Source: Mesorhizobium sp. DCY119 (GTDB taxonomy: Bacteria > Pseudomonadota > Alphaproteobacteria > Rhizobiales > Rhizobiaceae). From it: a stretch of 64,000 bases of DNA. A program made the translations under genes and the position numbers. The stretch is taken from positions 2,294,501 through 2,358,500 of the forward strand of contig NZ_CP031834.1 in the NCBI RefSeq assembly GCF_003590645.1, in the 5' to 3' direction. This document shows, in pieces, positions 39,610 to 48,159 of the stretch (the first letter of the stretch is position 1; every line of letters starts with the position of its first letter). Below the pieces are notes generated by a model. That model did no database searches and was not told where the DNA came from. It saw only the letters and a list, made by a program, of their open reading frames with translations.

Positions 39610-40020
39610 ATGAGCGGCAAACCCATCGTTCCCCTGATCGAATACGAAATGGCGAACGAAGCCGTTCGTGCCGTCTACGACGACATCATGCAGACGCGCA
39701 AAACCGACTGGATCAACAATTTCTGGAAGGTTCTTGCGCATGACCCGGCACTGCTGAAGCGCACATGGGAAACGCTGCGCGAGGTGATGGGGCAGGGCGC
39801 GCTCGATCCTCTGGTCAAGGAAATGATCTACATTGCGGTCTCGGCGACGAATGGCTGCGAGTACTGCACCTATTCCCACACCGCTTCGGCACGCGCCAAG
39901 GGCATGAGCGAAGCTCAGCTCATGGAATTGCTGGCGGTTGTCGGCATGGCGAATGAAACCAATCGCCTCGCCAACGCTTTACGTCCGCCGGTCGACGTTC
40001 AGTTCGAGCCTCGCGGCTAG
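39610..40020 (+). CDS. Carboxymuconolactone decarboxylase/AhpD-family protein
   Basis: A 136-residue protein of the AhpD-like fold. Cys83 and Cys86 form the redox pair in GCEYCTYSH, with His90 behind and Glu71 in front (KEMIYIAVSATNG), the proton-relay set of the peroxidase-type members. Many act as thiol-dependent alkylhydroperoxidases. It is probably co-transcribed with the small gene at 40030, ten bases further on. A metabolic decarboxylase role is unlikely because the redox cysteines are present. Confidence 0.87.
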   Translation: MSGKPIVPLIEYEMANEAVRAVYDDIMQTRKTDWINNFWKVLAHDPALLKRTWETLREVMGQGALDPLVKEMIYIAVSATNGCEYCTYSHTASARAKGMSEAQLMELLAVVGMANETNRLANALRPPVDVQFEPRG

Positions 40021-40029
40021 GAGAATTTC

Positions 40030-40392
40030 ATGAAAAGCCGCAGCAACCGGACGAACCGCCGGTCAGCCACGATAGCCGGAAATCTGATGCTCGCACCGAT
40101 GGTGGCCGCCATGCGCTTGCCAACGATGCTGAGCGAGGACAGAAGCACCAATCCGTGGGGCACGGAGACGCTGCGCGCGATCAACGAGAAGAACGCCGCC
40201 ATGGCCGAGGGCATGGTGGCGGCGCAGATGTCTCTGATGCAGTCGGCATCCAGTTTCTGGTTCGACGTGTTTTCCGGCAGGACGCCGTCTCTGCTCAGCG
40301 GCGTTGCTGCCGACCGCGCGGTTCAGGCGGCGCTGAAACCTGCCAGCCTTCGCGTGAAGGCGAATTACCGGCGATTGTCTTCGAAGAGCTGA
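40030..40392 (+). CDS. Hypothetical protein, possible phasin-like
   Basis: A 120-residue protein with a basic start (MKSRSNRTNRRSATIAGNLML) and an amphipathic middle (NEKNAAMAEGMVAAQMSLMQSASSFWFDVFSG). That middle part resembles small phasin-like or PHA-granule-associated helices (alanine/methionine-rich with FWFD), but no firm family match can be claimed. It follows the AhpD-like gene by nine bases and probably belongs to its transcript. Confidence 0.6.
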   Translation: MKSRSNRTNRRSATIAGNLMLAPMVAAMRLPTMLSEDRSTNPWGTETLRAINEKNAAMAEGMVAAQMSLMQSASSFWFDVFSGRTPSLLSGVAADRAVQAALKPASLRVKANYRRLSSKS

Positions 40393-40668
40393 GGCAGACT
40401 TTACACGCGTTCTAAAGGCAAAAACCGCGTCCTCCAGGCGGAAGAGCACGGCTTTGCCATTCATACGCATGGCCCTTCGCCACTGAATATACGCTGCGAA
40501 GGTAACGGCTCCGGTACGCAAGACCTGATCCGGAGCGGTGGGCGGCTGCGAAGACCGCCTGCTCACTGTTCTAGCCGCACAACGTTACCGCGTGGTTATC
40601 GAGACCTTAATCAAATCTAAAAATTTGAATCTTTCGGCGAATTTACGGCGAAAACCTTTGCCGCTCGC

Positions 40669-41553
40669 TTACGTGACGTCACCGCGCAGGAAATTGATGA
40701 TGCCGGAAAAATCGGCGCCGCCCTGTCCCTGCGCGTTGAACAGCGCGTAGAGCTGAGCGGCTTCCGCACCGAGCGGCGTGACGGCACCTGCGCCTTGCGC
40801 CGCCTCCTGCGCAAGCTTGAGATCCTTCAGCATCAATGCTGCAGCAAAGCCGGGCTTGTAGTCGCGATTGGCTGGAGAGGTCGGCACCGGGCCCGGAACG
40901 GGGCAGTAGGTGGTCAGCGACCAGCACTGGCCGGAAGAGGTGGAGGCAACGTCGAACAGCGCCTGATGCGACAGGCCGAGCTTTTCGGCCAGCACGAAGG
41001 CTTCGGCCACGCCGATCATCGAGATGCCGAGGATCATGTTGTTGCAGATCTTGGCGGCCTGACCGGCACCGGCATCGCCGCAATGGACGATGCGTCCGGC
41101 CATCGGCTTGAGGATCGGCTCGGCCTTGGCGAAAGCGTCAGCCGCGCCACCGGCCATGAAGGTCAGCGTGCCGGCAGTCGCACCGCCGGTGCCGCCGGAA
41201 ACCGGCGCGTCGATCGACAGGAGGCCGTGCTTTGCTGCGATGGCGTGCGCCTTGCGGGCTGACTCCACGTCGATGGTCGAGGAGTCGATCAGCAGCGCGC
41301 CTTTCTCGGCCTTCGGCGCGATGTCCTCATAGACGGACAGCACATGCTTGCCGGCTGGCAGCATGGTTATGACCACCTCAGCGTCCTTGAGAGCAGCGGC
41401 GGCATTGGCCATGACGGTGATGCCATGCTCGCGCGCGACGGTCAGGTTTTCAGGCATGAGGTCGAAACCCTGCACCGCATGACCGGCCTTCACAAGGTTG
41501 GCAGCCATCGGATTGCCCATATTGCCGAGGCCGATGAAGGCGATGGTGGTCAT
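40669..41553 (-). CDS. mmsB: 3-hydroxyisobutyrate dehydrogenase
   Basis: A 294-residue beta-hydroxyacid dehydrogenase. It has the NAD-binding GLGNMG (residues 8-13), the substrate-binding DAPVSGGTGGATAGTLTFM and a catalytic lysine near 170 (AAKICNNMILG). DVASTSSGQCWSL near residue 205 is characteristic of 3-hydroxyisobutyrate dehydrogenases of valine catabolism. It lies downstream of an isobutyryl-CoA dehydrogenase gene on the same strand, as in other valine operons, with a 23-bp inverted repeat between them. The intervening hydratase and hydrolase genes of the pathway are not in this window. Confidence 0.92.
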   Translation of the reverse strand: MTTIAFIGLGNMGNPMAANLVKAGHAVQGFDLMPENLTVAREHGITVMANAAAALKDAEVVITMLPAGKHVLSVYEDIAPKAEKGALLIDSSTIDVESARKAHAIAAKHGLLSIDAPVSGGTGGATAGTLTFMAGGAADAFAKAEPILKPMAGRIVHCGDAGAGQAAKICNNMILGISMIGVAEAFVLAEKLGLSHQALFDVASTSSGQCWSLTTYCPVPGPVPTSPANRDYKPGFAAALMLKDLKLAQEAAQGAGAVTPLGAEAAQLYALFNAQGQGGADFSGIINFLRGDVT

Positions 41554-41575
41554 GTCGAGGTTCCTCCGGAATAGA

Positions 41576-41682
41576 GAGTAGAAAATAGTGAGTAGTGAAT
41601 AGTGAATAGCGAGTAGGGAAATCGGAATAGCGATGAGTTTCGGAACTTTTCTCTTCTACTCACTACTCACTATTTTCTACTC
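41576..41682. repeat. AT-rich inverted repeat between ibd and mmsB
   Basis: GAGTAGAAAATAGTGAG (arm 41576-41598) and CTCACTATTTTCTACTC (arm 41660-41682) are the ends of 23-bp arms that pair perfectly. Between them are more AGTGAATAG-type repeats. The segment is far more AT-rich than its surroundings. It could form a long cruciform or an RNA hairpin between the two co-directional genes. Confidence 0.9.
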
Positions 41683-41683
41683 A

Positions 41684-42859
41684 CTATCTCCCAATCAAAG
41701 CCCGCGCGATGATCACGCGCATGATCTCGTTGGTGCCTTCAAGAATCTGGTGGACGCGAAGATCGCGCACCAGTTTTTCGATGCCATAGTCGTGCAGATA
41801 ACCATAGCCGCCGTGCAGTTGCAGGGCGTCGTTGGCGACGTTGAAGCCGGTGTCGGTGACGAAGCGCTTGGCCATGGCTGACCACTTGCCGGCGTCCGGC
41901 GCCTTGCGGTCGAGCTTGGAGGCGGCGGTGTAGAGGAAGATGCGGGCGGCCTGCAATTCCGTTTCCATGTCGGCGAGCTTGAACTGGAGCGCCTGGAACT
42001 GGTTGATCGCCTGGCCGAAAGCCTTGCGCTCGGCCGTATAGCTTACCGCCTTGTCGAGCGCCGATTGCGCACCGCCCAGCGAGCAGGCGGCGATGTTCAA
42101 ACGCCCGCCATCCAGCCCTGACATTGCAATGCCGAAGCCAGCGCCTTCGTCGGACAGCAGGTTCTCGGACGGCACCTTGCAATCTTCGAAGATGACCTGT
42201 CGGGTCGACTGCATGTGCCAGCCCATCTTGCTCTCGACGGCACCGAACGACAGGCCGGGCGCATCCTTGGGCACGACGAGGGTGGAGATGCCTTTCGGGC
42301 CGTCCTGGCCCGTGCGGACCATGGTGACATAGACATCGCTGTCGCCGGCGCCGGAAATGAACTGCTTCGCGCCATTCACGACATAGTCGCTGCCATTGCC
42401 GCCGCTGCGAACCGCGCGGGTTTTCAGGGCTGCAGCGTCCGACCCCGAGCCCGGCTCGGTCAGGCAATAGCTGGCCAGCCATTCCATCGAAGTCAGCTTG
42501 GGAATGAGGCGCTGGCGCTGTTCCTCATTGCCGAAGCGATCGATCATCCACGTCGCCATGTTGTGGATGGAGATGAAGGAGGCAAAGCCCGGGCAGGCTT
42601 TCGACAGCGCCTCGAACACCAGCACGGCGTCGAGGCGACCAAGTGCCGATCCGCCGACATCGTCGCGCACATAGATGCCGCCGAGCCCGAGTGGGCCGGT
42701 CTCGCGAATCACGTCTGCGGGGAAATGGCGCTGCTTGTCCCATTCGAGCGCGTTGGGCGCGACACGATCCTGCGCGAAGGCTTCGGCCATCTCCTGGATG
42801 GCGCGTTGATCCTCGTTGAGATCGAACTGACCGGCGGTCGGGTCGACTGCGGCGTCCAT
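41684..42859 (-). CDS. Isobutyryl-CoA dehydrogenase (acyl-CoA dehydrogenase family)
   Basis: A 391-residue FAD flavoprotein. The family signatures ASYCLTEPGSGSDAAALKT (FAD/substrate loop) and QLHGGYGYLHDYGIEKLVRDLRVHQILEGTNEIMRV (C-terminal) are intact. It resembles isobutyryl-CoA dehydrogenases (ACAD8 type), in line with the downstream 3-hydroxyisobutyrate dehydrogenase. The ATG at 42859 has GGGAGG upstream; a longer frame to 42940 lacks such a site. It oxidises isobutyryl-CoA to methacrylyl-CoA in valine catabolism. A role with propionyl or acryloyl derivatives from DMSP cleavage is possible but less likely. Confidence 0.9.
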   Translation of the reverse strand: MDAAVDPTAGQFDLNEDQRAIQEMAEAFAQDRVAPNALEWDKQRHFPADVIRETGPLGLGGIYVRDDVGGSALGRLDAVLVFEALSKACPGFASFISIHNMATWMIDRFGNEEQRQRLIPKLTSMEWLASYCLTEPGSGSDAAALKTRAVRSGGNGSDYVVNGAKQFISGAGDSDVYVTMVRTGQDGPKGISTLVVPKDAPGLSFGAVESKMGWHMQSTRQVIFEDCKVPSENLLSDEGAGFGIAMSGLDGGRLNIAACSLGGAQSALDKAVSYTAERKAFGQAINQFQALQFKLADMETELQAARIFLYTAASKLDRKAPDAGKWSAMAKRFVTDTGFNVANDALQLHGGYGYLHDYGIEKLVRDLRVHQILEGTNEIMRVIIARALIGR

Positions 42860-42936
42860 GGCGTCCTCCCTGACGTTTCCTGGCTTGCGAACATTTTTGC
42901 GATCGGACGGTTTTGTCCGCGAAAGTTCGTTTTGCC

Positions 42937-42979
42937 GCATGATCTGGTGCAGAAACTCTGCGACTTTTCACGATCATGC
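42937..42979. repeat. Diverged copy of the ATCATG palindromic repeat
   Basis: GCATGATC (42937-42944) and GATCATGC (42972-42979) are the outer arms, with an inner GCAGA/TCTGC pair. It is related in layout to 12914-12964. It lies upstream of the acyl-CoA dehydrogenase gene. Confidence 0.65.
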
Positions 42980-43073
42980 TCTAGGCGTGCCGATCAATCT
43001 AGACCAATGATGCACCCGCGCAACCCGACCTCATGCGGAGCGGCTGTGCACAAATACATGTTCGAGGCATCTT

Positions 43074-43676
43074 GTGACGATATTTTTTGAGGAACTGCTC
43101 GACCAATTCCGCGTCTTCCTGGCGACTTTCGAGGATGAGCGCCTGCGCGATTTCATGGCTTCGAGCGACTGGGCGATGTCGCCGCGCGCGCTGGAGCCGA
43201 ATGTGCTTCCATGTCTGAGCCATCTCGACCGCACCGCCGAACTTGCCACGGCCACGGCGCGGCCATTGGCAAAGTTCGTCGCGGATCATCGTTCCGAGCT
43301 GCGCTGGGGCCAGACCTACACCGCTGCCGATTTCGGCCAGCATTTCATCGACAATTATGGCTGGCTGGAAGTGTTCGGCACGCGCGGGCATTTTGAAAAT
43401 GATGCAATGGCCGGCGGATTGCTCGTTCTCGGCCCGAATATCGTCTATCCAGACCACCATCATGAAGCCGAGGAAATCTACATTCCGCTGACTGGCGGTA
43501 CCGAATGGCGCAAGGGCGAGGGCGAGTTCGTCATCCGGGAGGGTGGCGAAGTCATTCATCATCCGTCCAACGTCAATCATGCCATGAAGACCGGGGACGA
43601 GCCGTTGCTGGGGCTCTATCTGTGGCGCGGCGGGCCGCTTGCGGCGCGCTCGACGGTCACCGGCGGGCAAGGCTGA
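43074..43676 (+). CDS. DMSP lyase-family cupin (DddQ/DddL-like)
   Basis: A 200-residue cupin read from GTG 43074 (GAGG seven bases upstream). The metal site is in HHHEAEEIY: His130, Glu134 and Tyr136, with His169 in NVNHAMKTG. Spacing is the same as in DddQ (His125-x3-Glu-x-Tyr131, then a histidine about 34 residues on, from memory). Such cupins split DMSP into dimethyl sulfide and acrylate, but the family also includes proteins of other function. An N-terminal helical part of about 100 residues matches the DddL/DddQ layout. Five bases separate it from the cobQ gene, so they are likely co-transcribed. With the DddP-like gene, this is the second DMSP-lyase-type protein in 12 kb. Confidence 0.78.
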   Translation: MTIFFEELLDQFRVFLATFEDERLRDFMASSDWAMSPRALEPNVLPCLSHLDRTAELATATARPLAKFVADHRSELRWGQTYTAADFGQHFIDNYGWLEVFGTRGHFENDAMAGGLLVLGPNIVYPDHHHEAEEIYIPLTGGTEWRKGEGEFVIREGGEVIHHPSNVNHAMKTGDEPLLGLYLWRGGPLAARSTVTGGQG

Positions 43677-43681
43677 GCATC

Positions 43682-45151
43682 ATGGCCAAGGCGATCATGC
43701 TCCAGGGCACCGGCTCGGATGTCGGCAAGACGGTGCTTGTCGCCGGCCTGTGCCGAGCAGCGAAAAAGCGGGGGCTGAAGGTGCGGCCGTTCAAGCCGCA
43801 GAACATGTCGAACAATGCCGCCGTCGCCGATATTCCGGGCGAGGCGGGCGGCGGTGAGATCGGCCGTGCGCAATGGCTTCAGGCCATCGCCTGCGGTGTT
43901 GCGCCGTCGATCCATATGAACCCGGTGCTGCTCAAGCCGCAAAGCGATGTCGGCGCGCAGGTCGTCGTGCAGGGCAAGGTTTTTGGCGAGGCCAAGGCGC
44001 GCGACTATCAGGCCATGAAGCCGCAACTGATGGGTGCGGTGCTCGATTCCTGGCAGAAGCTCGGGGAGGGCGCCGATCTCATCATCGTGGAGGGCGCCGG
44101 CTCGCCCGCGGAAATCAATCTGAGGCCGCGCGACATTGCCAATATGGGCTTTGCCACGCGCGCCGACGTGCCGGTCATTCTGGTGGGCGACATCGATCGC
44201 GGCGGTGTCATCGCCTCGGTCGCCGGCACGCATCTGATCCTGCCGGAGGAAGACCGGCGCATGATCGTCGGCTACCTCATCAACAAGTTCCGCGGCGACG
44301 TGACCCTGTTCGACGACGGCATTGCCGCGATCGAGCGCTTTACCGGCTGGCCGTGCTTCGGCGTTATGCCATGGCTGAAGGCGGCGGCGTTGCTGCCCTC
44401 GGAGGATTCGGTCATTCTCGAGCGACTGACTTCAGGCGAAAAGCGGGCGCTGAAGGTTGCCGTGCCCATGCTCGGCCGCATCGCCAATTTCGACGATCTC
44501 GACCCATTGCGCGCCGAGCCGCAGGTCGAAGTGGCGTTCGTGCCGCCCGGCCAAAGGTTGCCGGAAGATGCGGGGCTCGTCGTCATTCCCGGCTCCAAGT
44601 CGACCATCGGCGACCTGCTGATATTCCGAGAAAACGGCTGGGATCGTGACCTGCTGGACCATCGCAGGCGCGGCGGTCACGTCGTCGGCATCTGCGGCGG
44701 CTACCAGATGCTCGGCCGCATCGTGCGCGACCCGCACGGCATCGAAGGCAGCGTCAGGGAAGCGGAAGGGCTTGGGCTGCTCGACATCGAGACGGTGATG
44801 GAGCCGGAAAAGACCGTGCGCAATGTCATCGCGCGCTCGGTGCATTTCGATGTGCCGCTGTCGGGCTACGAAATCCATCTCGGCGCCACCAGCGGACCGG
44901 ATTGCCTGCGCCCCACGGCCATCATCAACAATACCGACGACGGCGCGACCTCCGCCGACGGCAAGGTCTTCGGGACCTACATGCACGGCCTTTTCGGAGC
45001 CGATGCGTTCCGGGCGAAATTCCTCGAAAGCCTCGGCATCAAGGGCGGCGGCATCGACTACCGCGCCGAGGTCGAGCGGGCGCTGGACGAGATCGCCGCT
45101 CATCTCGAAACGCATCTCGACGTCGACGCAATCTTTGCCGCCGCGCGCTGA
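43682..45151 (+). CDS. cobQ: Cobyric acid synthase
   Basis: A 489-residue amidotransferase. The N-terminal part is a P-loop synthetase domain with GTGSDVGKTVLVAG and FKPQNMSNNAA (ATP binding). The C-terminal part is a glutamine amidotransferase with the nucleophile in GICGGYQMLG and the His in GTYMHGLFG. CobQ amidates four side chains of adenosylcobyrinate diamide in the late part of B12 synthesis. The ATG at 43682 is favoured over upstream frames that run through the cupin gene. Placed right after a DMSP-lyase-like cupin and in a region with two corrinoid methyltransferases, it links cofactor supply with use. No cobalamin riboswitch was seen upstream. Confidence 0.94.
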   Translation: MAKAIMLQGTGSDVGKTVLVAGLCRAAKKRGLKVRPFKPQNMSNNAAVADIPGEAGGGEIGRAQWLQAIACGVAPSIHMNPVLLKPQSDVGAQVVVQGKVFGEAKARDYQAMKPQLMGAVLDSWQKLGEGADLIIVEGAGSPAEINLRPRDIANMGFATRADVPVILVGDIDRGGVIASVAGTHLILPEEDRRMIVGYLINKFRGDVTLFDDGIAAIERFTGWPCFGVMPWLKAAALLPSEDSVILERLTSGEKRALKVAVPMLGRIANFDDLDPLRAEPQVEVAFVPPGQRLPEDAGLVVIPGSKSTIGDLLIFRENGWDRDLLDHRRRGGHVVGICGGYQMLGRIVRDPHGIEGSVREAEGLGLLDIETVMEPEKTVRNVIARSVHFDVPLSGYEIHLGATSGPDCLRPTAIINNTDDGATSADGKVFGTYMHGLFGADAFRAKFLESLGIKGGGIDYRAEVERALDEIAAHLETHLDVDAIFAAAR

Positions 45152-45583
45152 TCAGCCGGCTTTCTCGTGCGCCTTTGGCCAATAAGTGCCGAAGGACCAG
45201 ATATTGCCTTCGGGATCGGCGCAGATGAATTCGCGGCTGCCGTAGTCGCGATCGGTCAGGCCTTCGAGGATTTTGGCACCGGCAGCCTCGGCCCGCGCGA
45301 ACAGTGCATCGGGGTCATCGACGGCAATATAGGTGGACTTCCCGCAGTTCTGGCCCGGTGCCCCGACCATCTTGCCATACGCATCGTCGCGCACCGTTCC
45401 AAGCATGATCATGGCGGAACCCAGTGCCAGTTCGCCATGCTGGACGACGCCCTTGTCGTCGGCATAGCGGGCATGAACGGTAAAACCGAAGGCTTTGCCC
45501 AGCCAGTCGATCATCCCGGCGGCGTCGCGATAGCGGAAGGTCGGGTAAATGCGTGGCGGTTCGATTGAAGCGGTTGCAGGCAT
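45152..45583 (-). CDS. VOC-family (glyoxalase/bleomycin-resistance-like) protein
   Basis: A 143-residue protein from the ATG at 45583, with GGAGG just upstream. It has the vicinal-oxygen-chelate pattern: YPTFRYRDAAGMIDWLGKAFGF at the start, a central VQHGELALGSAMIMLG, and DRDYGSREFICADPEGNIWSFGTY at the end. These are typical of PhnB/YycE-like members. The metal- or ligand-binding residues are not certain and the activity is unknown. Convergent with cobQ, the stop codons directly adjoining. An AraC gene lies upstream on the same strand. Confidence 0.87.
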   Translation of the reverse strand: MPATASIEPPRIYPTFRYRDAAGMIDWLGKAFGFTVHARYADDKGVVQHGELALGSAMIMLGTVRDDAYGKMVGAPGQNCGKSTYIAVDDPDALFARAEAAGAKILEGLTDRDYGSREFICADPEGNIWSFGTYWPKAHEKAG

Positions 45584-45662
45584 GGTTTCCTCCTTCGCCT
45601 TGGGTCCATTGAACCCATTGTGGCGAAGGGGCGTCCCACCGTCTTGAAGAAATGTTACCGCA

Positions 45663-46502
45663 TCATGCGGCCCGCGCCAGCCAGGCTGCCGGTGTCGCAC
45701 CGGCGAGTTCGCGGAAATCGCGCGTCAGATGCGCCTGATCGGCATAGCCGCATTCTGCCGCGATGCCGGCCCAGCCGTCTTCCTGATCGCCCCTCGAAAG
45801 CACCAATACACGGTTGAAACGGACGATGCGTGACAGCGTTTTCGGGCCGATCCCGATCTCCGCGGCAAAGCGACTAGCGAGATGCTTGCGGCTCCAGCCG
45901 ATTTCCGTCGCAAGCCTGCTGATCGGTATGCGCCCACCGCTCGCCATCAGACGGTCGAAAGCCCAGGAAACCGGGGAGGGTGCTCGCGACGCATCGGCGA
46001 TGCGGCGGGTGACAAAGCGCTCGGCCATTGCAAGGCGTTCTGTCCACGTCGCGGCATGTCCGAGACGTTCGCGCAATTCCCGTCCTTCCGCCCCCAGCAC
46101 ATCACTGAGATCGACCATGCGGCCGGTCAGTTCGGTCATTGGCATGCCGAAGAACCGACGTGCCCCGAGCGGCGTGAAATCGACCTGGATGCAGTGGGCG
46201 TCGCCGAAGGAATCGATGATGACGGGTCCGGCGAAGAGCCCGGCGGCGAAGCTCGTTACTCGATCTTCGAAACCTGGCGCTCGGCCAAGCCCGATCGAAA
46301 ACGCGCCGCCGAAGCTGATGATCAGCGGCACCGTGAGCGAGGCAGCCTCCGTCTGGCGAAAGTGCCCGGCTGTGAGTTCGCGATAGCCGGTAATGCGCGT
46401 GACCAGTCCGGCCAAAGCGGCATCCGGCGCACGTTGCACCATCTCGAAGGCGCCCGCTTGAGGCGCAGCCAGGATCGAACGTGTTTCGGATACTTCGCTC
46501 AT
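45663..46502 (-). CDS. AraC-family transcriptional regulator
   Basis: A 279-residue protein. The N-terminal half (LTVPLIISFGGAFSIGLG, GPVIIDSFGDAHCIQVDFTPLGARRFFGMP) is a DUF6597-like ligand domain. The C-terminal half has an AraC helix-turn-helix pair (ISRLATEIGWSRKHLASRFAAEIGIGPKTLSRIVRF; WAGIAAECGYADQAHLTRDFRELAGATPAAWLA). It lies 80 bases upstream of the VOC gene on the same strand and probably controls it, an arrangement often seen with VOC proteins. Confidence 0.9.
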   Translation of the reverse strand: MSEVSETRSILAAPQAGAFEMVQRAPDAALAGLVTRITGYRELTAGHFRQTEAASLTVPLIISFGGAFSIGLGRAPGFEDRVTSFAAGLFAGPVIIDSFGDAHCIQVDFTPLGARRFFGMPMTELTGRMVDLSDVLGAEGRELRERLGHAATWTERLAMAERFVTRRIADASRAPSPVSWAFDRLMASGGRIPISRLATEIGWSRKHLASRFAAEIGIGPKTLSRIVRFNRVLVLSRGDQEDGWAGIAAECGYADQAHLTRDFRELAGATPAAWLARAA

Positions 46503-46550
46503 TCGGCGTTTCCTTCACGCCGAATCTAGCAGAACCGTGTGGCGACCAAA

Positions 46551-46575
46551 AGCACCCGGCAATGTGCCGGATGCT
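46551..46575 (-). terminator. Hairpin terminator after the DUF3096 gene
   Basis: AGCACCCGGC (46551-46560) pairs with GCCGGATGCT (46566-46575) with one mismatch. On the minus strand it is followed by TTTTGG. It lies 12 bases after the stop of the leftward DUF3096 gene and near the start of the araC gene. Confidence 0.65.
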
Positions 46576-46587
46576 TTGGTGAAAGTT

Positions 46588-46758
46588 CTAGACGCCCTTC
46601 AGCAGGCAGCCTGCCGCAAGCACGATATAGGCGATGGTCAAAATCCAGACCGACGCCAGAGGAATAAACGCCAAAACACCGAGCGCGGCTATGACACCGA
46701 TTACGGCGATCACGAGTGAAATCAGGAAAACGATTTGGGTGGGCGCACTGAGATTCAT
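46588..46758 (-). CDS. DUF3096 small membrane protein
   Basis: A 56-residue protein with two hydrophobic helices (IVFLISLVIAVIGVIAALG and FIPLASVWILTIAYIVLAAGCLL). This matches DUF3096, a family of very small inner-membrane proteins often near stress genes in proteobacteria. GGGAG precedes the ATG at 46758. No role is known. It has its own terminator. Confidence 0.8.
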   Translation of the reverse strand: MNLSAPTQIVFLISLVIAVIGVIAALGVLAFIPLASVWILTIAYIVLAAGCLLKGV

Positions 46759-46809
46759 GGTTGTCTCCCTCCGCATGATTCGTGCAATGAGAGTGTAACC
46801 CCTGGGCGC

Positions 46810-47595
46810 TCAGACGCCAAACATCGTCCGCAGCGGGTTGGTCGGGTCTGCCAGCAGCTTGATCGCCAAGGCAATGCAGGTCAGCACCAATAGCGGCTTG
46901 ATCAGCTTCGCACCGCTCTTGATCGCCAGGCTGGCGCCGACACGTGCGCCGAGGAACTGCGCGACGCCCATCATCAGCCCGATTTTCCACGAGACGACGC
47001 CGACGAAAGCGAAGACGGCAAAGCCGCCGATGTTCGAGGCGAAGTTGAGAAGCTTGGTGTGCGCCGTCGCCTTGACCATGCCGTAACCGGCGAGTGCTAC
47101 GAAGGAGAGCATCAGGAAAGAGCCGGTGCCGGGGCCGAAAACGCCATCATAGAAGCCGATTGCCGGCACGATCGTCAGCCCGAAGAGGAATGGCGTCAGG
47201 CGCTGCACGCGGTCGACATCGTCCATATTCGGCTTCAGCGCGAAATAAAGCGCAATTGCAATCAGCACGATGGGTAGGACCAGGCGCAGCAGGTCGCTGG
47301 GCAGGACAGTTGCCAGAAGAGCCCCAAGAATGCTGCCGAGACAGGCCAGCAGCGCCGACGGCAGTTGCTTTTTCAGGTCGACATGGCCCTTGGCGGCGTA
47401 GGTGATCGTGGCCGAGCCGGTGCCGAACAGGCCCTGCAGCTTGTTGGTGCCGAGCGTCTCGATCGGCGAGAAGCCGGCAAGCAACAGCGCCGGAATTGTG
47501 ATCAGCCCGCCGCCGCCAGCGATTGAATCGATGAAGCCGGCAATAAAGGCTGCCGCGGCAAGAAGCGCGATTGTTTCGGAAGCAATGTCGAGCAT
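46810..47595 (-). CDS. TSUP-family (TauE/SafE) sulfite/organosulfur exporter-like protein
   Basis: A 261-residue membrane protein with about eight helices and the TSUP repeats (FIAGFIDSIAGGGGLITIPALLLAG and IPAIGFYDGVFGPGTGSFLMLSFV). TSUP proteins export or import sulfite, sulfolactate, sulfoacetate or related anions. A sulfite dehydrogenase operon lies about 11 kb away (58448-62992) and DMSP genes lie nearby. A sulfur role is therefore reasonable, but members also handle other anions. Read divergently from the TerB gene at 47700. Confidence 0.88.
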   Translation of the reverse strand: MLDIASETIALLAAAAFIAGFIDSIAGGGGLITIPALLLAGFSPIETLGTNKLQGLFGTGSATITYAAKGHVDLKKQLPSALLACLGSILGALLATVLPSDLLRLVLPIVLIAIALYFALKPNMDDVDRVQRLTPFLFGLTIVPAIGFYDGVFGPGTGSFLMLSFVALAGYGMVKATAHTKLLNFASNIGGFAVFAFVGVVSWKIGLMMGVAQFLGARVGASLAIKSGAKLIKPLLVLTCIALAIKLLADPTNPLRTMFGV

Positions 47596-47699
47596 GGGAT
47601 TGGCTGGCGGGAAGAATTAACCGCTTCGACCACAGGAGACCCGTTTGCGCAAGCCGGATTTCGCGCTACCAATCGCCGTGAGGGAGAAACGAGGATTCC

Positions 47700-48131
47700 A
47701 TGGCTGCTAGCCTGCTTACGCAAATACGCAATCTGTTTGAGGGCGACCCCGGCGTCCGCAAGGTTGCCGACGATCCGGTGCTGTCGGCCGAGCTTCTCCT
47801 GCTGTTCCGCATGATCCTTGCCGACGGCACGGTCAGCGAAAGCGAGATGGAGGTGTTCCGCCGCATCTGTGAGGAATCCTTCGGCATTGGCGGCGATAGC
47901 CTCGATGCGGTTGTCGAATATCTCAACGATTATGGCTACGAGACCACCGGCGCGCAGGCCGCGGCGCTGTTCCGCGACCTCGATATCGAGCGGCGCAAGC
48001 TGCTCGCCCGCCATATGGCCGAGATTGCCAAGGCGGACCATCAGCTTGCGGAAAACGAAGTGCGGCTGCTGAGGCGCACGCTGGATATGCTGGGGATCAG
48101 CCCGGTGGACGTGGTGAAACCGGAGGGGTGA
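47700..48131 (+). CDS. TerB-family protein
   Basis: A 143-residue all-helical protein of the TerB fold (LLLFRMILADGTVSESEMEVFRRICEESFG, and HMAEIAKADHQLAENEVRLLRRTLDMLGI), with the acidic repeats that bind metal in tellurite-resistance proteins. Rhizobial members are usually single genes of unknown stress role. GAGGGAG lies upstream of the ATG. No other ter genes are present. Confidence 0.87.
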   Translation: MAASLLTQIRNLFEGDPGVRKVADDPVLSAELLLLFRMILADGTVSESEMEVFRRICEESFGIGGDSLDAVVEYLNDYGYETTGAQAAALFRDLDIERRKLLARHMAEIAKADHQLAENEVRLLRRTLDMLGISPVDVVKPEG

Positions 48132-48159
48132 AACGTCGCCGCTTAGTTCGTCCGGCCGT

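Noticed and set aside
42985-43681. Cobalamin riboswitch ahead of the cupin-cobQ genes
   Set aside because: The conserved B12-box GCCACTG and the expected long leader were not found; the leader is short.
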